Assembly: GCF_030296015.1 (NCBI RefSeq)
Contig: NZ_AP027368.1
Coordinates: 3,432,839-3,496,838, forward strand
DNA length: 64,000 nucleotides
From: Ferrimonas sp. YFM
Lineage (GTDB): Bacteria; Pseudomonadota; Gammaproteobacteria; Enterobacterales; Shewanellaceae
Reading direction: 5' to 3'
Positions 26,541 to 35,798 of this stretch are shown in pieces. The notes beneath the pieces were generated by a model, which saw only the letters and a program-made list of their open reading frames with translations, searched no databases and was not told where the DNA came from. Within the stretch, counting starts at the first letter, position 1. Each line of letters starts with the position of its first letter. Position numbers and translations under genes: made by a program.

Positions 26541-28820
26541 ATGATGAAACTCGATCGGCGAACCTTTATGAAAGGGGCCGGGGCAAGCACCGCAGGTTGT
26601 GCTCTGGCCAGTCTGCTGCCGGGCACCCTGGGCGCCCTTGAGCAGACCGAGCTCAAGGGATCAGCAATTGAGGTGAAGAGCATCTGTGAGATGTGCTCCA
26701 CCCGCTGCCCTATCTCCGCCCGCATCGTCAATGGCAAGAACGTCTCCATCCTGGGCAACGCCAACGCCAAATCCTTTGGCGGCGCCGTCTGTGCCCGTGG
26801 TGGCGCCGGCCACAGCCTGCTGTATGACAAACAGCGCCTGGTGAAGCCTCTGAAGCGCGTCGGTGAACGCGGTGAAGGGAAATGGAAAGAGATCGAGTGG
26901 GATGAGGCCTACGCCCTGATTGGCGAGAAACTTGGCGCCCTCAAGGAGAAGTACGGTCCGGAATGTGTTTCCTTCTCCTCCAAGTCAGGCTCCAACCATA
27001 AGCACCTGTTCCACCTGGCCAAGGCGTTTGGCAGCCCCAACACCTTCAACCATGGCACCACCTGTCCCACCGCCTACAAGATTGCCGCCTTTGCCATCTT
27101 CGGCACCAAGCTGAAGCGGGATCTGGGCAACTCCAAGTACATCATCAACTTTGGCCACAACATCTACGAAGGGATCAACATGTCCGAGACCCGCGGCATG
27201 ATGAAGGCCCAGGCGGACCGTGGCGCCAAGCTGGTGGTGTTCGAACCTCGCTTCTCCGTGGTTGCCGACAAGGGCGACGAGTGGCACGCCATCAAGCCTG
27301 GCACCGACGTCACCGTGGCTCTGGCCCTGTGTCATGTGCTGATCAAGGACAACCTCTACGACAAGGCCTTCATCGAGCGCCACGTGGTGGGCTTCGAAGA
27401 GTTTGCCAAAGAGATGGCTGCCTACACCCCTGAGTGGGCCGAGTCCATCAGTGATGTGCCCGCCGAAGATATCCGCCGCATCGCCCACGAATACGCCGCC
27501 GCCGCGCCTCATGCGGTTGTGGACTTCGGCCACCGCGCCACCTTCACCACCGAAGAGTTCGAGCTGCGCCGGGCCATCTTCGCCGCCAACGTGCTCATCG
27601 GCAACATCGAGCGTAAAGGCGGCATCTACGCCGGTAAGAAGGCCAAAACCTACAACAAATTCGCCGGCGCCGATGTCACTCCCGGCCTGGCCAAGCCCAA
27701 AGTGGACGTGCCCAAGCCTACCGCCAAGCGCATCGACATGGTGGACAAGCAGTTCGCCATGCTGTGGTCCAACGGCGGCATCTACCAGAGCATCCTCGAC
27801 TCCGCCCTGGACGGTGTGCCCTACAAGACCCGTGGCTGGGTGATGAGCCGCACCAACCCCATGCAGACCATGACCGACCGTGCCCGGGTGGTCAAAGCGA
27901 TGAACGCCATGGACTTCATCGTCTGCTGTGACGTCTACGTCAGCGAAACCGCGGCCTACGCCGACGTGATCCTGCCTGAGTCCACCTACCTGGAACGCTC
28001 CGAGGAGATCTTCGACAAGTCCGGTAAGAACCCGGCCTACTACGTGCGCCAGCCCGTGGTTGAGACCATTGGCGATACCCGCCCCTCCTGGCTGATCTGG
28101 AAACAGGTCGCCGACGCCCTGGGCCTGGGCCAGTACTTCCCTTGGGACAACATCGAAACCCTGCAACTGCTGCAGGTGAAGAAGGACGCCAAGCTGCTCA
28201 ATCGCATCAAACAGGAGGGCTACGTCAGTTTCGGCAAGCCTCTGATGTTGCGCGAGCCGGAGATGGTGGCCAACTTCGCCGCCCAGTACGACACCGCCCG
28301 TCCCCTGGACGCCGATGGCACCTACGCCAGCGCCATGAAGTTCAAGACCCCCAGCGGCAAGATTGAGCTGACCTCCGCCAAGGTGGAAGAGATGGCCCCG
28401 GGTCGTGGTGTCATCAAGTACCGCGAAGTGAACCTGAAGAAGGCCGACGAGCTGTTCTTCATCCAGGGCAAGACCGCCATCCACACCAATGGTGCCACCC
28501 ATAACGTGCCCTATCTGGCCAACCTGATGTCCGACAACGCCGTGTGGATTCACCCGCTGACCGCCGGCCTGCTGGGGATCAAGAGTGGCGACGCCATCCG
28601 CCTGCACAACGACATCGGCAGCGAAGAGGGCACCGCCCTGGTCACCCCGGGCATTCGCCCCGACACCGTGTTTGCCTACATGGGCTTTGGCTCCAAGAAC
28701 AAAGAGCTGGCACGAGCCTATGGCAAGGGCGTCCACTGCGGCAACTTGCTGCCTCACGTAACCTCTCCGGTTGTGGGTATGAACCTGCACACCACCGGGG
28801 TCAAAGTGGAAAAGATCTAA
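26541..28820 (+). CDS. psrA: PsrA/PhsA-type molybdopterin oxidoreductase, catalytic subunit
   Basis: A 759-residue periplasmic molybdo-bis-PGD enzyme of the DMSO-reductase superfamily. A Tat signal (DRRTFMKG) is followed by the N-terminal [4Fe-4S] ligands (CEMCSTRC ... AVCARGG) and the Mo-coordinating Cys in NHGTTCPTAYK. The length matches PsrA/PhsA (about 760) rather than TtrA (about 1000). Together with B and C subunits it reduces polysulfide or thiosulfate with quinol-derived electrons. The promoter has two palindromes and the Ths/Ttr-like regulators are adjacent, so induction by its substrate is likely. Polysulfide versus thiosulfate cannot be separated by sequence alone. Confidence 0.92.
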   Translation: MMKLDRRTFMKGAGASTAGCALASLLPGTLGALEQTELKGSAIEVKSICEMCSTRCPISARIVNGKNVSILGNANAKSFGGAVCARGGAGHSLLYDKQRLVKPLKRVGERGEGKWKEIEWDEAYALIGEKLGALKEKYGPECVSFSSKSGSNHKHLFHLAKAFGSPNTFNHGTTCPTAYKIAAFAIFGTKLKRDLGNSKYIINFGHNIYEGINMSETRGMMKAQADRGAKLVVFEPRFSVVADKGDEWHAIKPGTDVTVALALCHVLIKDNLYDKAFIERHVVGFEEFAKEMAAYTPEWAESISDVPAEDIRRIAHEYAAAAPHAVVDFGHRATFTTEEFELRRAIFAANVLIGNIERKGGIYAGKKAKTYNKFAGADVTPGLAKPKVDVPKPTAKRIDMVDKQFAMLWSNGGIYQSILDSALDGVPYKTRGWVMSRTNPMQTMTDRARVVKAMNAMDFIVCCDVYVSETAAYADVILPESTYLERSEEIFDKSGKNPAYYVRQPVVETIGDTRPSWLIWKQVADALGLGQYFPWDNIETLQLLQVKKDAKLLNRIKQEGYVSFGKPLMLREPEMVANFAAQYDTARPLDADGTYASAMKFKTPSGKIELTSAKVEEMAPGRGVIKYREVNLKKADELFFIQGKTAIHTNGATHNVPYLANLMSDNAVWIHPLTAGLLGIKSGDAIRLHNDIGSEEGTALVTPGIRPDTVFAYMGFGSKNKELARAYGKGVHCGNLLPHVTSPVVGMNLHTTGVKVEKI

Positions 28821-28832
28821 TCGGAGATGGTC

Positions 28833-29405
28833 ATGAAAAAACGTTATGTAATGGTGCACGATGAAAACAAGTGCATCGGCTGCCAGGCCTGCAACGTGGC
28901 CTGCCGCAGTGAGAACAGCATCCCAGACTCGGTGACCCGGCTGCAGGTGCGCATCGAAGGCCCGGTGGGCAACTTCCCCAACCTGGCATTCAAATACCAC
29001 CGCGTCTCCTGCCAGCAGTGTGAAGACGCCCCCTGCGTCAAGGTGTGCCCCACCGGCGCCGCCTACGTAGGCGACGATGGCATCATCACCATCAACGACA
29101 AGAAGTGCGTTGGCTGTCAGTACTGCATCGCCGCCTGCCCCTACAAGGTGCGCTTCATCAACCCGGAAACCCGGGTGCCGGACAAGTGCAACTTCTGTAA
29201 GGACACCCGCCTGTCACGGGGCGAGCAGCCTGCCTGTGTCACCGTCTGTCCCACCGATGCTCTGGTATTCGGCGACGCCGCCGATCCAAGCAGTGAAGTG
29301 AGCCGTCTGCTGGACACCCAGCCTAACTATCAAGACAAGGTCCACCTGGGTACCAAGCCCCGTGTGTACCGCATTCCCGGCAAGAAGGGAGGGATCAACG
29401 CATGA
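28833..29405 (+). CDS. psrB: PsrB/PhsB-type iron-sulfur electron-transfer subunit
   Basis: A 190-residue ferredoxin-like subunit with four Cys clusters for four [4Fe-4S] centres: CIGCQACNVAC, CQQCEDAPCVKVCP, CVGCQYCIAACP and CNFCKDTRLSRGEQPACVTVCP (the last split by an insert). It links the catalytic subunit to the membrane quinol oxidase. The start is set at ATG 28833 because GGAG at 28823-28826 is well spaced to it and abuts the alternative ATG at 28827. The stop overlaps psrC by ATGA. Confidence 0.92.
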   Translation: MKKRYVMVHDENKCIGCQACNVACRSENSIPDSVTRLQVRIEGPVGNFPNLAFKYHRVSCQQCEDAPCVKVCPTGAAYVGDDGIITINDKKCVGCQYCIAACPYKVRFINPETRVPDKCNFCKDTRLSRGEQPACVTVCPTDALVFGDAADPSSEVSRLLDTQPNYQDKVHLGTKPRVYRIPGKKGGINA

Positions 29406-30349
29406 ATGTACTCTGGGGATCCATGGAACAATACGATCCGGTAGTGTGGAACTGGATCATCGCGGTCTACCTGTTTATGGCCGGCCTCTCCGCTGGCTCC
29501 ATGCTGGTAGCCATCGGCCTGCGCTGGTACAAGCAGAGCCGCGGCCTGCCGGTAGAGGGTTTGCCGGTGATCAAGGCCTCTGCGGTCATCGGTCCGCTGG
29601 CCATCGTGGCGGGTATGGGACTGCTGGTGCTTGATCTGACCAAGCCCTGGGAGTTCTACATCATCCTGCTGAACTACAACCTCACTTCGGTGATGGCCTG
29701 GGGTGTGCTGCTGCTGCTGGCTTACATCCCTCTGGTGTTCATCTACTCTGCCCTGGTGTTTGAGAAGTCCCTGGTGTCGGCCATGCCATCGCTGAAGGGG
29801 ATCATGGGTGTATTTCGAGCCATCGAAGGTGGCCTGAACAAGCTGATCTTCGCTTTGGCCATCGGCGTCGGTGTCTACACCGGATTCCTGCTGTCGGCCC
29901 TGATCAGCTACCCCATCCTGAACACCGCGGTGCTGCCCGGTCTGTTCCTCGCCTCCTCTCTGAGCGTAGGCTCTGCGGGTAACATTCTGGTGGCCACCCT
30001 GTTCTTCAGCAAGAAGTCCTCCGACTGCATCGAGCAGGTACACCGCATCGAGTACCCGGTGGCCTTCAACGAGGCGATGCTGCTGGTGCTGCTGTTCGTC
30101 GGCCTGAACTTCTCCGGCCCCGCCGCTCAGGCTGCCCTGGCCGCCATCAGCGACGGCACCTGGGCCCAGGTGTTCTGGGTGGGAGTGGTCGGCGTCGGTC
30201 TGGGTGTTCCAGTGCTCTCCAGCGTGTTTGCGCCCAAGTCCTGGAAGCACAGCAAGCCCTTCCTGGTGACCGTCGCCAGCTGCACCATCATCGGTGTGCT
30301 CGCCCTGCGTCACTTCGTGGTGTACGCCGGCCAGATGTACACCAGTTAA
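29402..30349 (+). CDS. psrC: PsrC/NrfD-family membrane subunit
   Basis: A 315-residue polytopic quinol-interacting subunit of the NrfD family. It has about 8-9 TM helices, with EQYDPVVWNWIIAVYLFMAG at the N-terminus, DLTKPWEFYIILLNYN and GALIS-like LSALISYPILN. This is the PsrC type (about 318 residues in Wolinella), not the cytochrome b type PhsC of Salmonella, which favours a Psr-like complex. It is the last gene of the psrABC operon and is followed by an intrinsic terminator whose T-run has been split by an IS1595 element. Confidence 0.9.
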   Translation: MNVLWGSMEQYDPVVWNWIIAVYLFMAGLSAGSMLVAIGLRWYKQSRGLPVEGLPVIKASAVIGPLAIVAGMGLLVLDLTKPWEFYIILLNYNLTSVMAWGVLLLLAYIPLVFIYSALVFEKSLVSAMPSLKGIMGVFRAIEGGLNKLIFALAIGVGVYTGFLLSALISYPILNTAVLPGLFLASSLSVGSAGNILVATLFFSKKSSDCIEQVHRIEYPVAFNEAMLLVLLFVGLNFSGPAAQAALAAISDGTWAQVFWVGVVGVGLGVPVLSSVFAPKSWKHSKPFLVTVASCTIIGVLALRHFVVYAGQMYTS

Positions 30350-30369
30350 TCTTCATCCTTGCATAAGCA

Positions 30370-30397
30370 AAGGGGAGGCTCATGCCTCCCCTTTTTT
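30370..30397 (+). terminator. psrABC terminator, interrupted at its T-run by an IS
   Basis: AGGGGAGGC pairs with GCCTCCCCT around TCAT, followed by TTTTTT. The last bases (CTTTTTTG, 30391-30398) are the target-site duplication of the inserted IS1595 element; the duplicate copy after the IS retains the other half of the T-run. Confidence 0.85.
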
Positions 30398-30398
30398 G

Positions 30399-31420
30399 GG
30401 CTGTGTCTGCGTTAATTGTTGAGGTTCTATAATTAGGGTAACTCTTTGATAGAGAGGGCCCGTTATGGATAGTTCAGCTTTTGCCCGTATCCTGCGTTCC
30501 CTGCCTGAGCTTACGCCCAGTCAACGAGAACAGCTCCTTACTCATGTGCGCTTCGATGCTCCTGCCGTCGTGGCGCTACTCATTGAAAACCATCCTAAAG
30601 ACTGTCCACATTGCCACGAGGAAGCTCTACGCCCTTGGGGCTCAAGCCATGGTCTGCCTCGATTTCGGTGCCGTGCCTGTGGCAAAACCTCTAACCCATT
30701 GACTGGCACACCATTGGCACGATTGCGCATGCGCGAACGCTGGTTGGAGTACGCACTTTGCTTAAACGATGGCTTGACCGTTCGCCGAGCTGCAGCCCAA
30801 TGCCAAGTTAATAAAAACACTGCGTTTTTGTGGCGACATCGATTTCTGAAATTGATAGCTGACATGCGCCCTGAAAAGGAGCACGGCATTGTTGAAGCCG
30901 ATGAAACCTTCTTTTTGAAATCGTACAAAGGGCAACGCAACCTCCCTGGCCAGCGCGTCAGCGTGGTGGTGTCAGCAAGACCAAAGGCGGTGGTAGTGAA
31001 GACCAGGTATCGGTCCTAATAGTGCGCGATAGGTCGGGTAAGACGGCGGACTACATGCTGAAAAAACTGGATGCAGCACATGTCACGACGGCTTTGGACT
31101 CGATTCTGGACAAGGATGCCTGTCTGTGTACTGACCGTGCTGGCGTTTATCTGTCTTACGCAAAATCAAAGAGAATCAGACACGAGCCTATCAAGGCATC
31201 AGGCCCGCGCAGGCGAGGTCCCTTCCACATCCAGAACGTAAACGCCTACGACAGCCGGTTGAAAGGGTGGATATCAAGGTTTAGAGGGGTGGCGACCAAG
31301 TATTTAGGAAACTACTTGGGCTGGCACAGAATGCTGGACCGGCATAAGTACCGACCCAGCTCTGAGCAGTGCCTGTTCGAAGCTGTTGGGTGGGGTTCAA
31401 CAGTTACTTAGGACACAGCC
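30399..31420 (+). mobile_element. IS1595-family insertion sequence with 8-bp target duplication
   Basis: The element is 1022 bp. Ends are GGCTGTGTC... on the left and the inverted ...GACACAGCC on the right, with imperfect similarity continuing inward (TTAATTGTTGA against TAACTGTTGAA). It is flanked by exact direct repeats CTTTTTTG at 30391-30398 and 31421-31428; 8 bp is the normal duplication for IS1595. The exact duplication implies a fairly recent insertion. The single transposase gene is frameshifted. Confidence 0.9.
30465..31411 (+). pseudogene. IS1595-family (ISXO2-like) transposase, frameshifted
   Basis: Reading frame 1 gives an N-terminal zinc ribbon (CPHCHEEA ... FRCRACGK), a helix-turn-helix-like segment ([17 protein letters not shown]) and the first catalytic Asp ([10 protein letters not shown]). 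It ends at TAA 31017-31019. From about 30947 the alternative frame continues the family sequence ([30 protein letters not shown]), with the second Asp in CLCTDRAGVY and the C-terminal HIQNVNAYDSRLKGW. The expected NLPRPARQRGG motif is restored by adding one base near 30946, so a 1-nt deletion has inactivated it. IS1595 elements are not known to use programmed frameshifting. Confidence 0.88.
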
Positions 31421-31486
31421 CTTTTTTGTATCCGTGCCGCGAACCTCGCCTGAGGATAGAGAGGCCGTGGACAGGCCAAATCTCAA

Positions 31487-31650
31487 CCACGGCCCCCAGG
31501 CTTCAGTAAAGGCCCCTCTGGTAATGCACAGAAAAAAATCAGGCTCCCGGACACCATAAAGGTCAAGGCACCCAGCATAAACAGCGCTCAGAAGCCCATC
31601 CTGGAGAGAACAGCGGCCGCCACTAGAACGAGCAGAGACGACCGTCAGTA
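31487..31650 (-). pseudogene. possible remnant of a membrane-protein gene
   Basis: On the minus strand one frame reads LLVLVAAAVLSRMGF, stop, ALFMLGALTFMVSGSLIFF, then CALPEGPLLKPGGRG and a stop. The hydrophobic composition suggests the C-terminal part of a transporter with an internal stop, no start and no detectable 5' part. It may have decayed after the nearby IS insertion. No family assignment is possible. Confidence 0.25.
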
Positions 31651-31671
31651 CAGAGCAATATTGGTAAACGA

Positions 31672-32652
31672 CTAAGGCGTCAAAAACTCTCTGAGCCAGG
31701 CATCCACCACGGGCCGAACATCCTCGGACACCACCACCCCCATGTGACTGAGGCCAGGCAACACCTCAATGTCCGCGTCGACCAGGGGCTCAAGTGTGGG
31801 CTGAAACTGCTCGGCCACGAAGGCTTCATCTTCACTGCCTGCCAGCAGCAGCGTCGGCTGACTGATGGCGGCCAGATCCTTGCGATAATCTCTTGGGGCA
31901 AAGCCGGTCATCAGCCGGTAGGAGTAGGTCAGGGTTTCAGTGCCATCACGGTAGGGCTCTGGCAAATCAAACGCGATGGCCGGCAGATGAGAAAACCTGT
32001 CTAGTCCAATTTTCTCCAGCATGCTCAGGCCGACAATTCTCAGGGTATAGGGTTGGGCCCAGCCCCCGGAGTTGGGCCGAACCGTCGGTGCGTCGTACCT
32101 TAAAAAGGGCGCCAATAGCAGATAGCCGTCCACCTGATTGCCATACTGGCTTCCGGCGAAGCGAATCGCCAGGCCGCCGCCCGAGGAGTGTCCTCCGAGC
32201 ACGATTCTGGCCTCTGGCTGACGTGTGCGGATCTCCGCCAGCAGATCCGCCAGATCATCCTCCAGCTGATCCACATAATCGATGTCTCCACGGCGCTTGG
32301 GGCGCTCTCCATGGCCGCGAAGGTCCGGCGTCACCACCTGGGCGGTGCCGCTGTCACTCAGATGACGGGCCATGGGATAGAGGTAGCGACTGTGCCAGCC
32401 TGAGCCGTGCAACAGCACCAGTACCAGGTCGGAGTCTGCTGGGTAGTGACGGTAGCTCAAACTGCTTCCGTCTCTGGCGTTATAGTGCTGCAGTTGAGGC
32501 AAGCCCCCATAATCCAGCCTGAGCTCATCGAAATGCAGGGTCTCTGCTTCGGAGTCAGTTACCGAGGAGGTGCCAAAGGCCACCAGCAACCCAGCGACTA
32601 TCAGATAGCCACCGATGAAGGTCGCCACAATTCTCACCGTCATACCCGACAT
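31672..32652 (-). CDS. alpha/beta hydrolase with N-terminal membrane anchor
   Basis: A 326-residue serine hydrolase. An N-terminal hydrophobic segment (RIVATFIGGYLIVAGLLVAF) probably anchors it in the inner membrane with the domain outside. Fold motifs are VLLHGSGWHSR (oxyanion HG), DLRGHGERP, the nucleophile elbow GGHSSGGG, the acid in LAGSEDEAF and the catalytic His in GLSHMGVV. It belongs to the monoglyceride-lipase/lysophospholipase-like hydrolases; the substrate is unknown. An internal ATG three codons in (32643) is an alternative start. It is divergent from the yqfO-like gene. Confidence 0.82.
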   Translation of the reverse strand: MSGMTVRIVATFIGGYLIVAGLLVAFGTSSVTDSEAETLHFDELRLDYGGLPQLQHYNARDGSSLSYRHYPADSDLVLVLLHGSGWHSRYLYPMARHLSDSGTAQVVTPDLRGHGERPKRRGDIDYVDQLEDDLADLLAEIRTRQPEARIVLGGHSSGGGLAIRFAGSQYGNQVDGYLLLAPFLRYDAPTVRPNSGGWAQPYTLRIVGLSMLEKIGLDRFSHLPAIAFDLPEPYRDGTETLTYSYRLMTGFAPRDYRKDLAAISQPTLLLAGSEDEAFVAEQFQPTLEPLVDADIEVLPGLSHMGVVVSEDVRPVVDAWLREFLTP

Positions 32653-32716
32653 CTCGCTGCCCCCTAGGCGTATGCTTTACGCTAAAGTAACAAGATAACC
32701 CCAAGCGAGAAAGACA

Positions 32717-33025
32717 ATGAAGAAACTGGAGTTTTACGTTCCCAAGCCCCACCTTGAATCGGTGCTGGAGGCACTGTTTCATGCTGGAGCCGGACGCATA
32801 GGCAACTACGACAGCTGCTGCTGGTACACCAGTGGCATGGGCCAGTTCCGGCCCCTGGAGGGGGCCGACCCTTATGTACACAGCGGCGAGCAGGTTCACC
32901 GGGAGGTGGAGTACAAGGTGGAACTGGTGTTTCAGGCGTCGCTGCAGACCGAGGTGATCTCGGCACTGAAGCGGGCCCATCCCTATGAAACCCCGGCGTA
33001 TCAGGTACTCAGCATAGAGACCTGA
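32717..33025 (+). CDS. YqfO/NIF3-like small protein
   Basis: A 102-residue protein starting MKKLEFYVPKPHLESVLEAL and ending AHPYETPAYQVL, the CutA-like fold that occurs as an insert in YqfO/NIF3 proteins and as a stand-alone protein in gammaproteobacteria. GAGRIGNYDSCCW is the characteristic loop and could bind a ligand or metal. The function is unknown. GAGAAAGAC precedes the ATG. It ends 6 bases from the convergent CBS-protein stop. Confidence 0.8.
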   Translation: MKKLEFYVPKPHLESVLEALFHAGAGRIGNYDSCCWYTSGMGQFRPLEGADPYVHSGEQVHREVEYKVELVFQASLQTEVISALKRAHPYETPAYQVLSIET

Positions 33026-33031
33026 CCGTAG

Positions 33032-33535
33032 TTAATGAGCCACACTGCGATAGAGGTGGCGCAACGCTCCCACCAGATCCCGGCGGCTCACCATGCCCAC
33101 CAGATGGCCGTTATCCACCACGGGAAAATGACGCGGATGCCAGGAACGGCCCTCCCGGGCCCGCTCCTTCATAGGCATATTGCTCAGGGTCACGGCGCTG
33201 CCGTTGCCATCGATGGGGTAGAGGGTGTTGGGATCCACGCAGATGCGTTCTGCCAGGGCCAGCAGATCATCTTTGGGGGTCAGCACGGTCACCTTGCGCT
33301 GCATCAGCTCGCACACCTGAGCACACTGCTCAGGCTGGTAATCGTGGAGCCAGAGGTCCAGCAAGAGATCATGCTCGCTGAGCACCCCCACCAGACGGCC
33401 ATGGGCATCGATGACGGGCGCCGCGCCGAGGCGGGCCTCCATCAGTTTATCCAGGGCCTCGCCGGCATCGGTATCGGGGTGAAGCACGACTTCAGGTTCG
33501 TGCATGACGTTGGCGACAGTCAGAGATTGGGGCAT
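33032..33535 (-). CDS. two-CBS-domain protein
   Basis: A 167-residue cytoplasmic protein made of a CBS pair. CBS1 is about 7-62 (VANVMHEPEVVLHPDTDAG ... GRLVGVLSEHDLLLD) and CBS2 about 75-160 (VCELMQRKVTVLTPKDDL ... GHLVGMVSRRDLVGAL), with an insert of about 25 residues before the last strand. Such stand-alone pairs usually bind adenosine nucleotides and modulate a partner, which is not identifiable here. Confidence 0.85.
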   Translation of the reverse strand: MPQSLTVANVMHEPEVVLHPDTDAGEALDKLMEARLGAAPVIDAHGRLVGVLSEHDLLLDLWLHDYQPEQCAQVCELMQRKVTVLTPKDDLLALAERICVDPNTLYPIDGNGSAVTLSNMPMKERAREGRSWHPRHFPVVDNGHLVGMVSRRDLVGALRHLYRSVAH

Positions 33536-33756
33536 AGGGCACCTCCTGTTGCAGGCGGCGCCGCAACTTTCAGCTAGGACGCCGCATCCTTTACGACAAA
33601 TCTCTTTCTATTAACTCTTGTTTTCCCACATATTGGCTCTCATGTGGAGGAATTTATTGATGTGCCCTCCAGTTTTATTCAGTGAAATTTATAAAGCCAG
33701 TTAACTGTGGTTCAATGCTTGCAGAACTGGATTAACTTCGAACCGGAGCCATCAAG

Positions 33757-34662
33757 GTGCGTTTCTCTCTCAAGCAGCTGGCGGTATTCAATGCCGTTGC
33801 CGATTTCGGCAGTGTCAGTAAGGCCGCTCAGACCCTCTCTTTGACTCAGTCGGCCACCAGCATGTCCCTGTCTCAGCTTGAGAAGTCCTTGGGAAGGCCG
33901 CTGTTTGAGCGCCAGGGCAAACGCATGGTCCTCAGCCACTGGGGCAACTGGTTGCGCCCGCGGGCCAAGCAGCTGCTGCACGATGCCCGCCAGATTGAGC
34001 TGGGCCTCTATGACCAGCATCTGATCAGCGGCGAGATCCAGCTCGGCGCCAGTCAGACCGCCGCGGAACACCTGGTCCCAGAGCTCATCAGCCGCATCGA
34101 CGGCGACTTCCCCGAGATCCGCATCGAACTGACGGTACACAACACCCAGAAGGTGATCGAAGGCGTCCTCAGTTACCAGTACGACATTGGCATCATCGAG
34201 GGGCGCTGCGACGACAGCCGCATCTGTCACGAGGTGTGGTGCGACGATCACCTGGTGATCATTGCCGCCAAGCACCACCCCTTCGCCCGCCAGAAGCAGA
34301 TCAGCGCCGCCCAGCTGGAGCAGGCCAAGTGGGTCCTGCGGGAACAGGGGGCCGGCACCCGGCGCATCTTCGACAGCGCCATCCATGGCCTGGTCTCAGA
34401 GCTGGATGTGTGGCGAGAGTATGAGCATGTACCCGTTCTTCGCACCATGGTCACCAAGGGCTACTACCTCAGCTGCCTGCCCTATCTGGATGTGGCGGCC
34501 CAGCTGGAGAGCGGCGAACTGGTGGCGCTGGAGGTCCCCGGACTGGACATGACCCGAACGCTCTCCTTCGTCTGGCGTGCCGACTCCGCAGACAATCCGG
34601 TCCGTGAGTGCATCCGTCATGAGGCCAAACAGCTGCTCTCGCGCCTGCCCAGCGCCCGATAA
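33757..34662 (+). CDS. LysR-family regulator, YeiE-like
   Basis: A 301-residue LysR regulator resembling E. coli YeiE: FSLKQLAVFNAVADFGSVSKAA, LTQSATSMSLSQLEKSLG, LFERQGKRMVLSHWG, and in the effector domain NTQKVIEGVLSYQYDIGIIEG and VLREQGAGTRRIFD. The start codon is GTG at 33757, with GGAG about 9 bases upstream. It stands alone ahead of nadE, with a 249-bp spacer. Target genes are unknown. Confidence 0.83.
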   Translation: MRFSLKQLAVFNAVADFGSVSKAAQTLSLTQSATSMSLSQLEKSLGRPLFERQGKRMVLSHWGNWLRPRAKQLLHDARQIELGLYDQHLISGEIQLGASQTAAEHLVPELISRIDGDFPEIRIELTVHNTQKVIEGVLSYQYDIGIIEGRCDDSRICHEVWCDDHLVIIAAKHHPFARQKQISAAQLEQAKWVLREQGAGTRRIFDSAIHGLVSELDVWREYEHVPVLRTMVTKGYYLSCLPYLDVAAQLESGELVALEVPGLDMTRTLSFVWRADSADNPVRECIRHEAKQLLSRLPSAR

Positions 34663-34911
34663 CCCAGTAAAACCCTTGATAAGGCGCATCAATTTTCCTG
34701 ATGTGCCACCACCCACTTTTGTGACCAGCATCACATTGCACCACCTCAAAAATGCGCAACAACGCCCAAGAATCCGCCTTTGAACGGCGGGTAACAGAGC
34801 CGCGTTCAACTTCCTGGTTAAATCCCCCACTTACTGCAGCACCGACCTTTCACCCCCAGGGTGGCAATGTTAAATTATCTAGCTACTACCAGCCTGCCAA
34901 CGGAGCACACA

Positions 34912-35742
34912 GTGAAAGGACAGATCCTACGAGAGATGAAAGTACTTGCGGCCATCGAACCTGAGTTTGAGGTTCAGCGCCGAGTCGCCTTTATCCAGGG
35001 GAAACTCAGGGAATCAGGATGTAAGAACATCGTTCTCGGGATCAGCGGCGGCGTGGACTCCAGCGTCACCGGTCGCCTGTGTCAGCTGGCTGTCGATGGC
35101 CTCAACGAGGGTAAGGAAACGCCAGAGTATCGCTTCATCGCCGTACGTCTGCCCTACGACGTGCAGAAAGATGAAGATGAGGCGCAGATGGCCTGCCGCT
35201 TTATCCAGCCCAGCAAACAGGTAGAGGTGAACATCAAGGCCGGTGCCGACGGCATTCACGCCGAGACCCTGGCCGCCGTGACCGCTGCCGGCATCGATCT
35301 GCCCAGTGAAGACAAGGTGGACTTCGCCAAGGGCAACGTCAAAGCCCGGATGCGCATGGTGGCCCAGTACGAAATTGCCGGCCTGGTAGGCGGCCTGGTG
35401 GCCGGCACCGATCACAGCGCCGAGAACGTCACCGGCTTCTACACCAAGCACGGCGATGGCGCCTGCGATCTGGTGCCGATCTTTGGCCTGAACAAACGCC
35501 AGGTGAGGCAGATGGCCACCTATCTGGGAGCCCCGGAACGTCTGGTGGTCAAGGCACCCACCGCGGATCTGGAGTGCGACCGCCCCGGCCTGGAAGATGA
35601 AGTGGCCCTGGGACTGACCTATGACCAGATTGACGACTTCCTCGAGGGCAAACAGGTGTCCCCAGAGGTGGAAGCCCGCATCATCGGCATCTACAAGTCC
35701 ACCCAGCACAAGCGCCAGCCGATTCCCACCATCTACGACTGA
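34912..35742 (+). CDS. nadE: NH3-dependent NAD+ synthetase
   Basis: A 276-residue cytoplasmic enzyme converting deamido-NAD, ammonia and ATP to NAD. The P-loop ATP-pyrophosphatase motif is [23 protein letters not shown] and [14 protein letters not shown] motifs follow, and KAPTADLE ... [23 protein letters not shown] is the conserved C-terminal region. The length equals E. coli NadE (275). The start is GTG 34912 (CGGAG 7-10 bases upstream), because the in-frame ATG at 34867 adds 15 residues not found in E. coli NadE. A strong terminator follows. Confidence 0.93.
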   Translation: MKGQILREMKVLAAIEPEFEVQRRVAFIQGKLRESGCKNIVLGISGGVDSSVTGRLCQLAVDGLNEGKETPEYRFIAVRLPYDVQKDEDEAQMACRFIQPSKQVEVNIKAGADGIHAETLAAVTAAGIDLPSEDKVDFAKGNVKARMRMVAQYEIAGLVGGLVAGTDHSAENVTGFYTKHGDGACDLVPIFGLNKRQVRQMATYLGAPERLVVKAPTADLECDRPGLEDEVALGLTYDQIDDFLEGKQVSPEVEARIIGIYKSTQHKRQPIPTIYD

Positions 35743-35746
35743 TACA

Positions 35747-35776
35747 GAAAAGCCCGCGGACAGCGGGCTTTTTTCT
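35747..35776 (+). terminator. nadE terminator
   Basis: AGCCCGC (35751-35757) pairs with GCGGGCT (35763-35769), with A-run before and T-run after. It may also act on the convergent MFS gene. Confidence 0.9.
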
Positions 35777-35798
35777 TCGGCTGTTCAGACCCAGATGG

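Noticed and set aside
26985..29000. 671-codon open frame antisense to psrA/psrB
   Set aside because: It is a codon-bias shadow of the reductase genes in high-GC DNA. The translation is His/Val/Gly-rich with no family resemblance.
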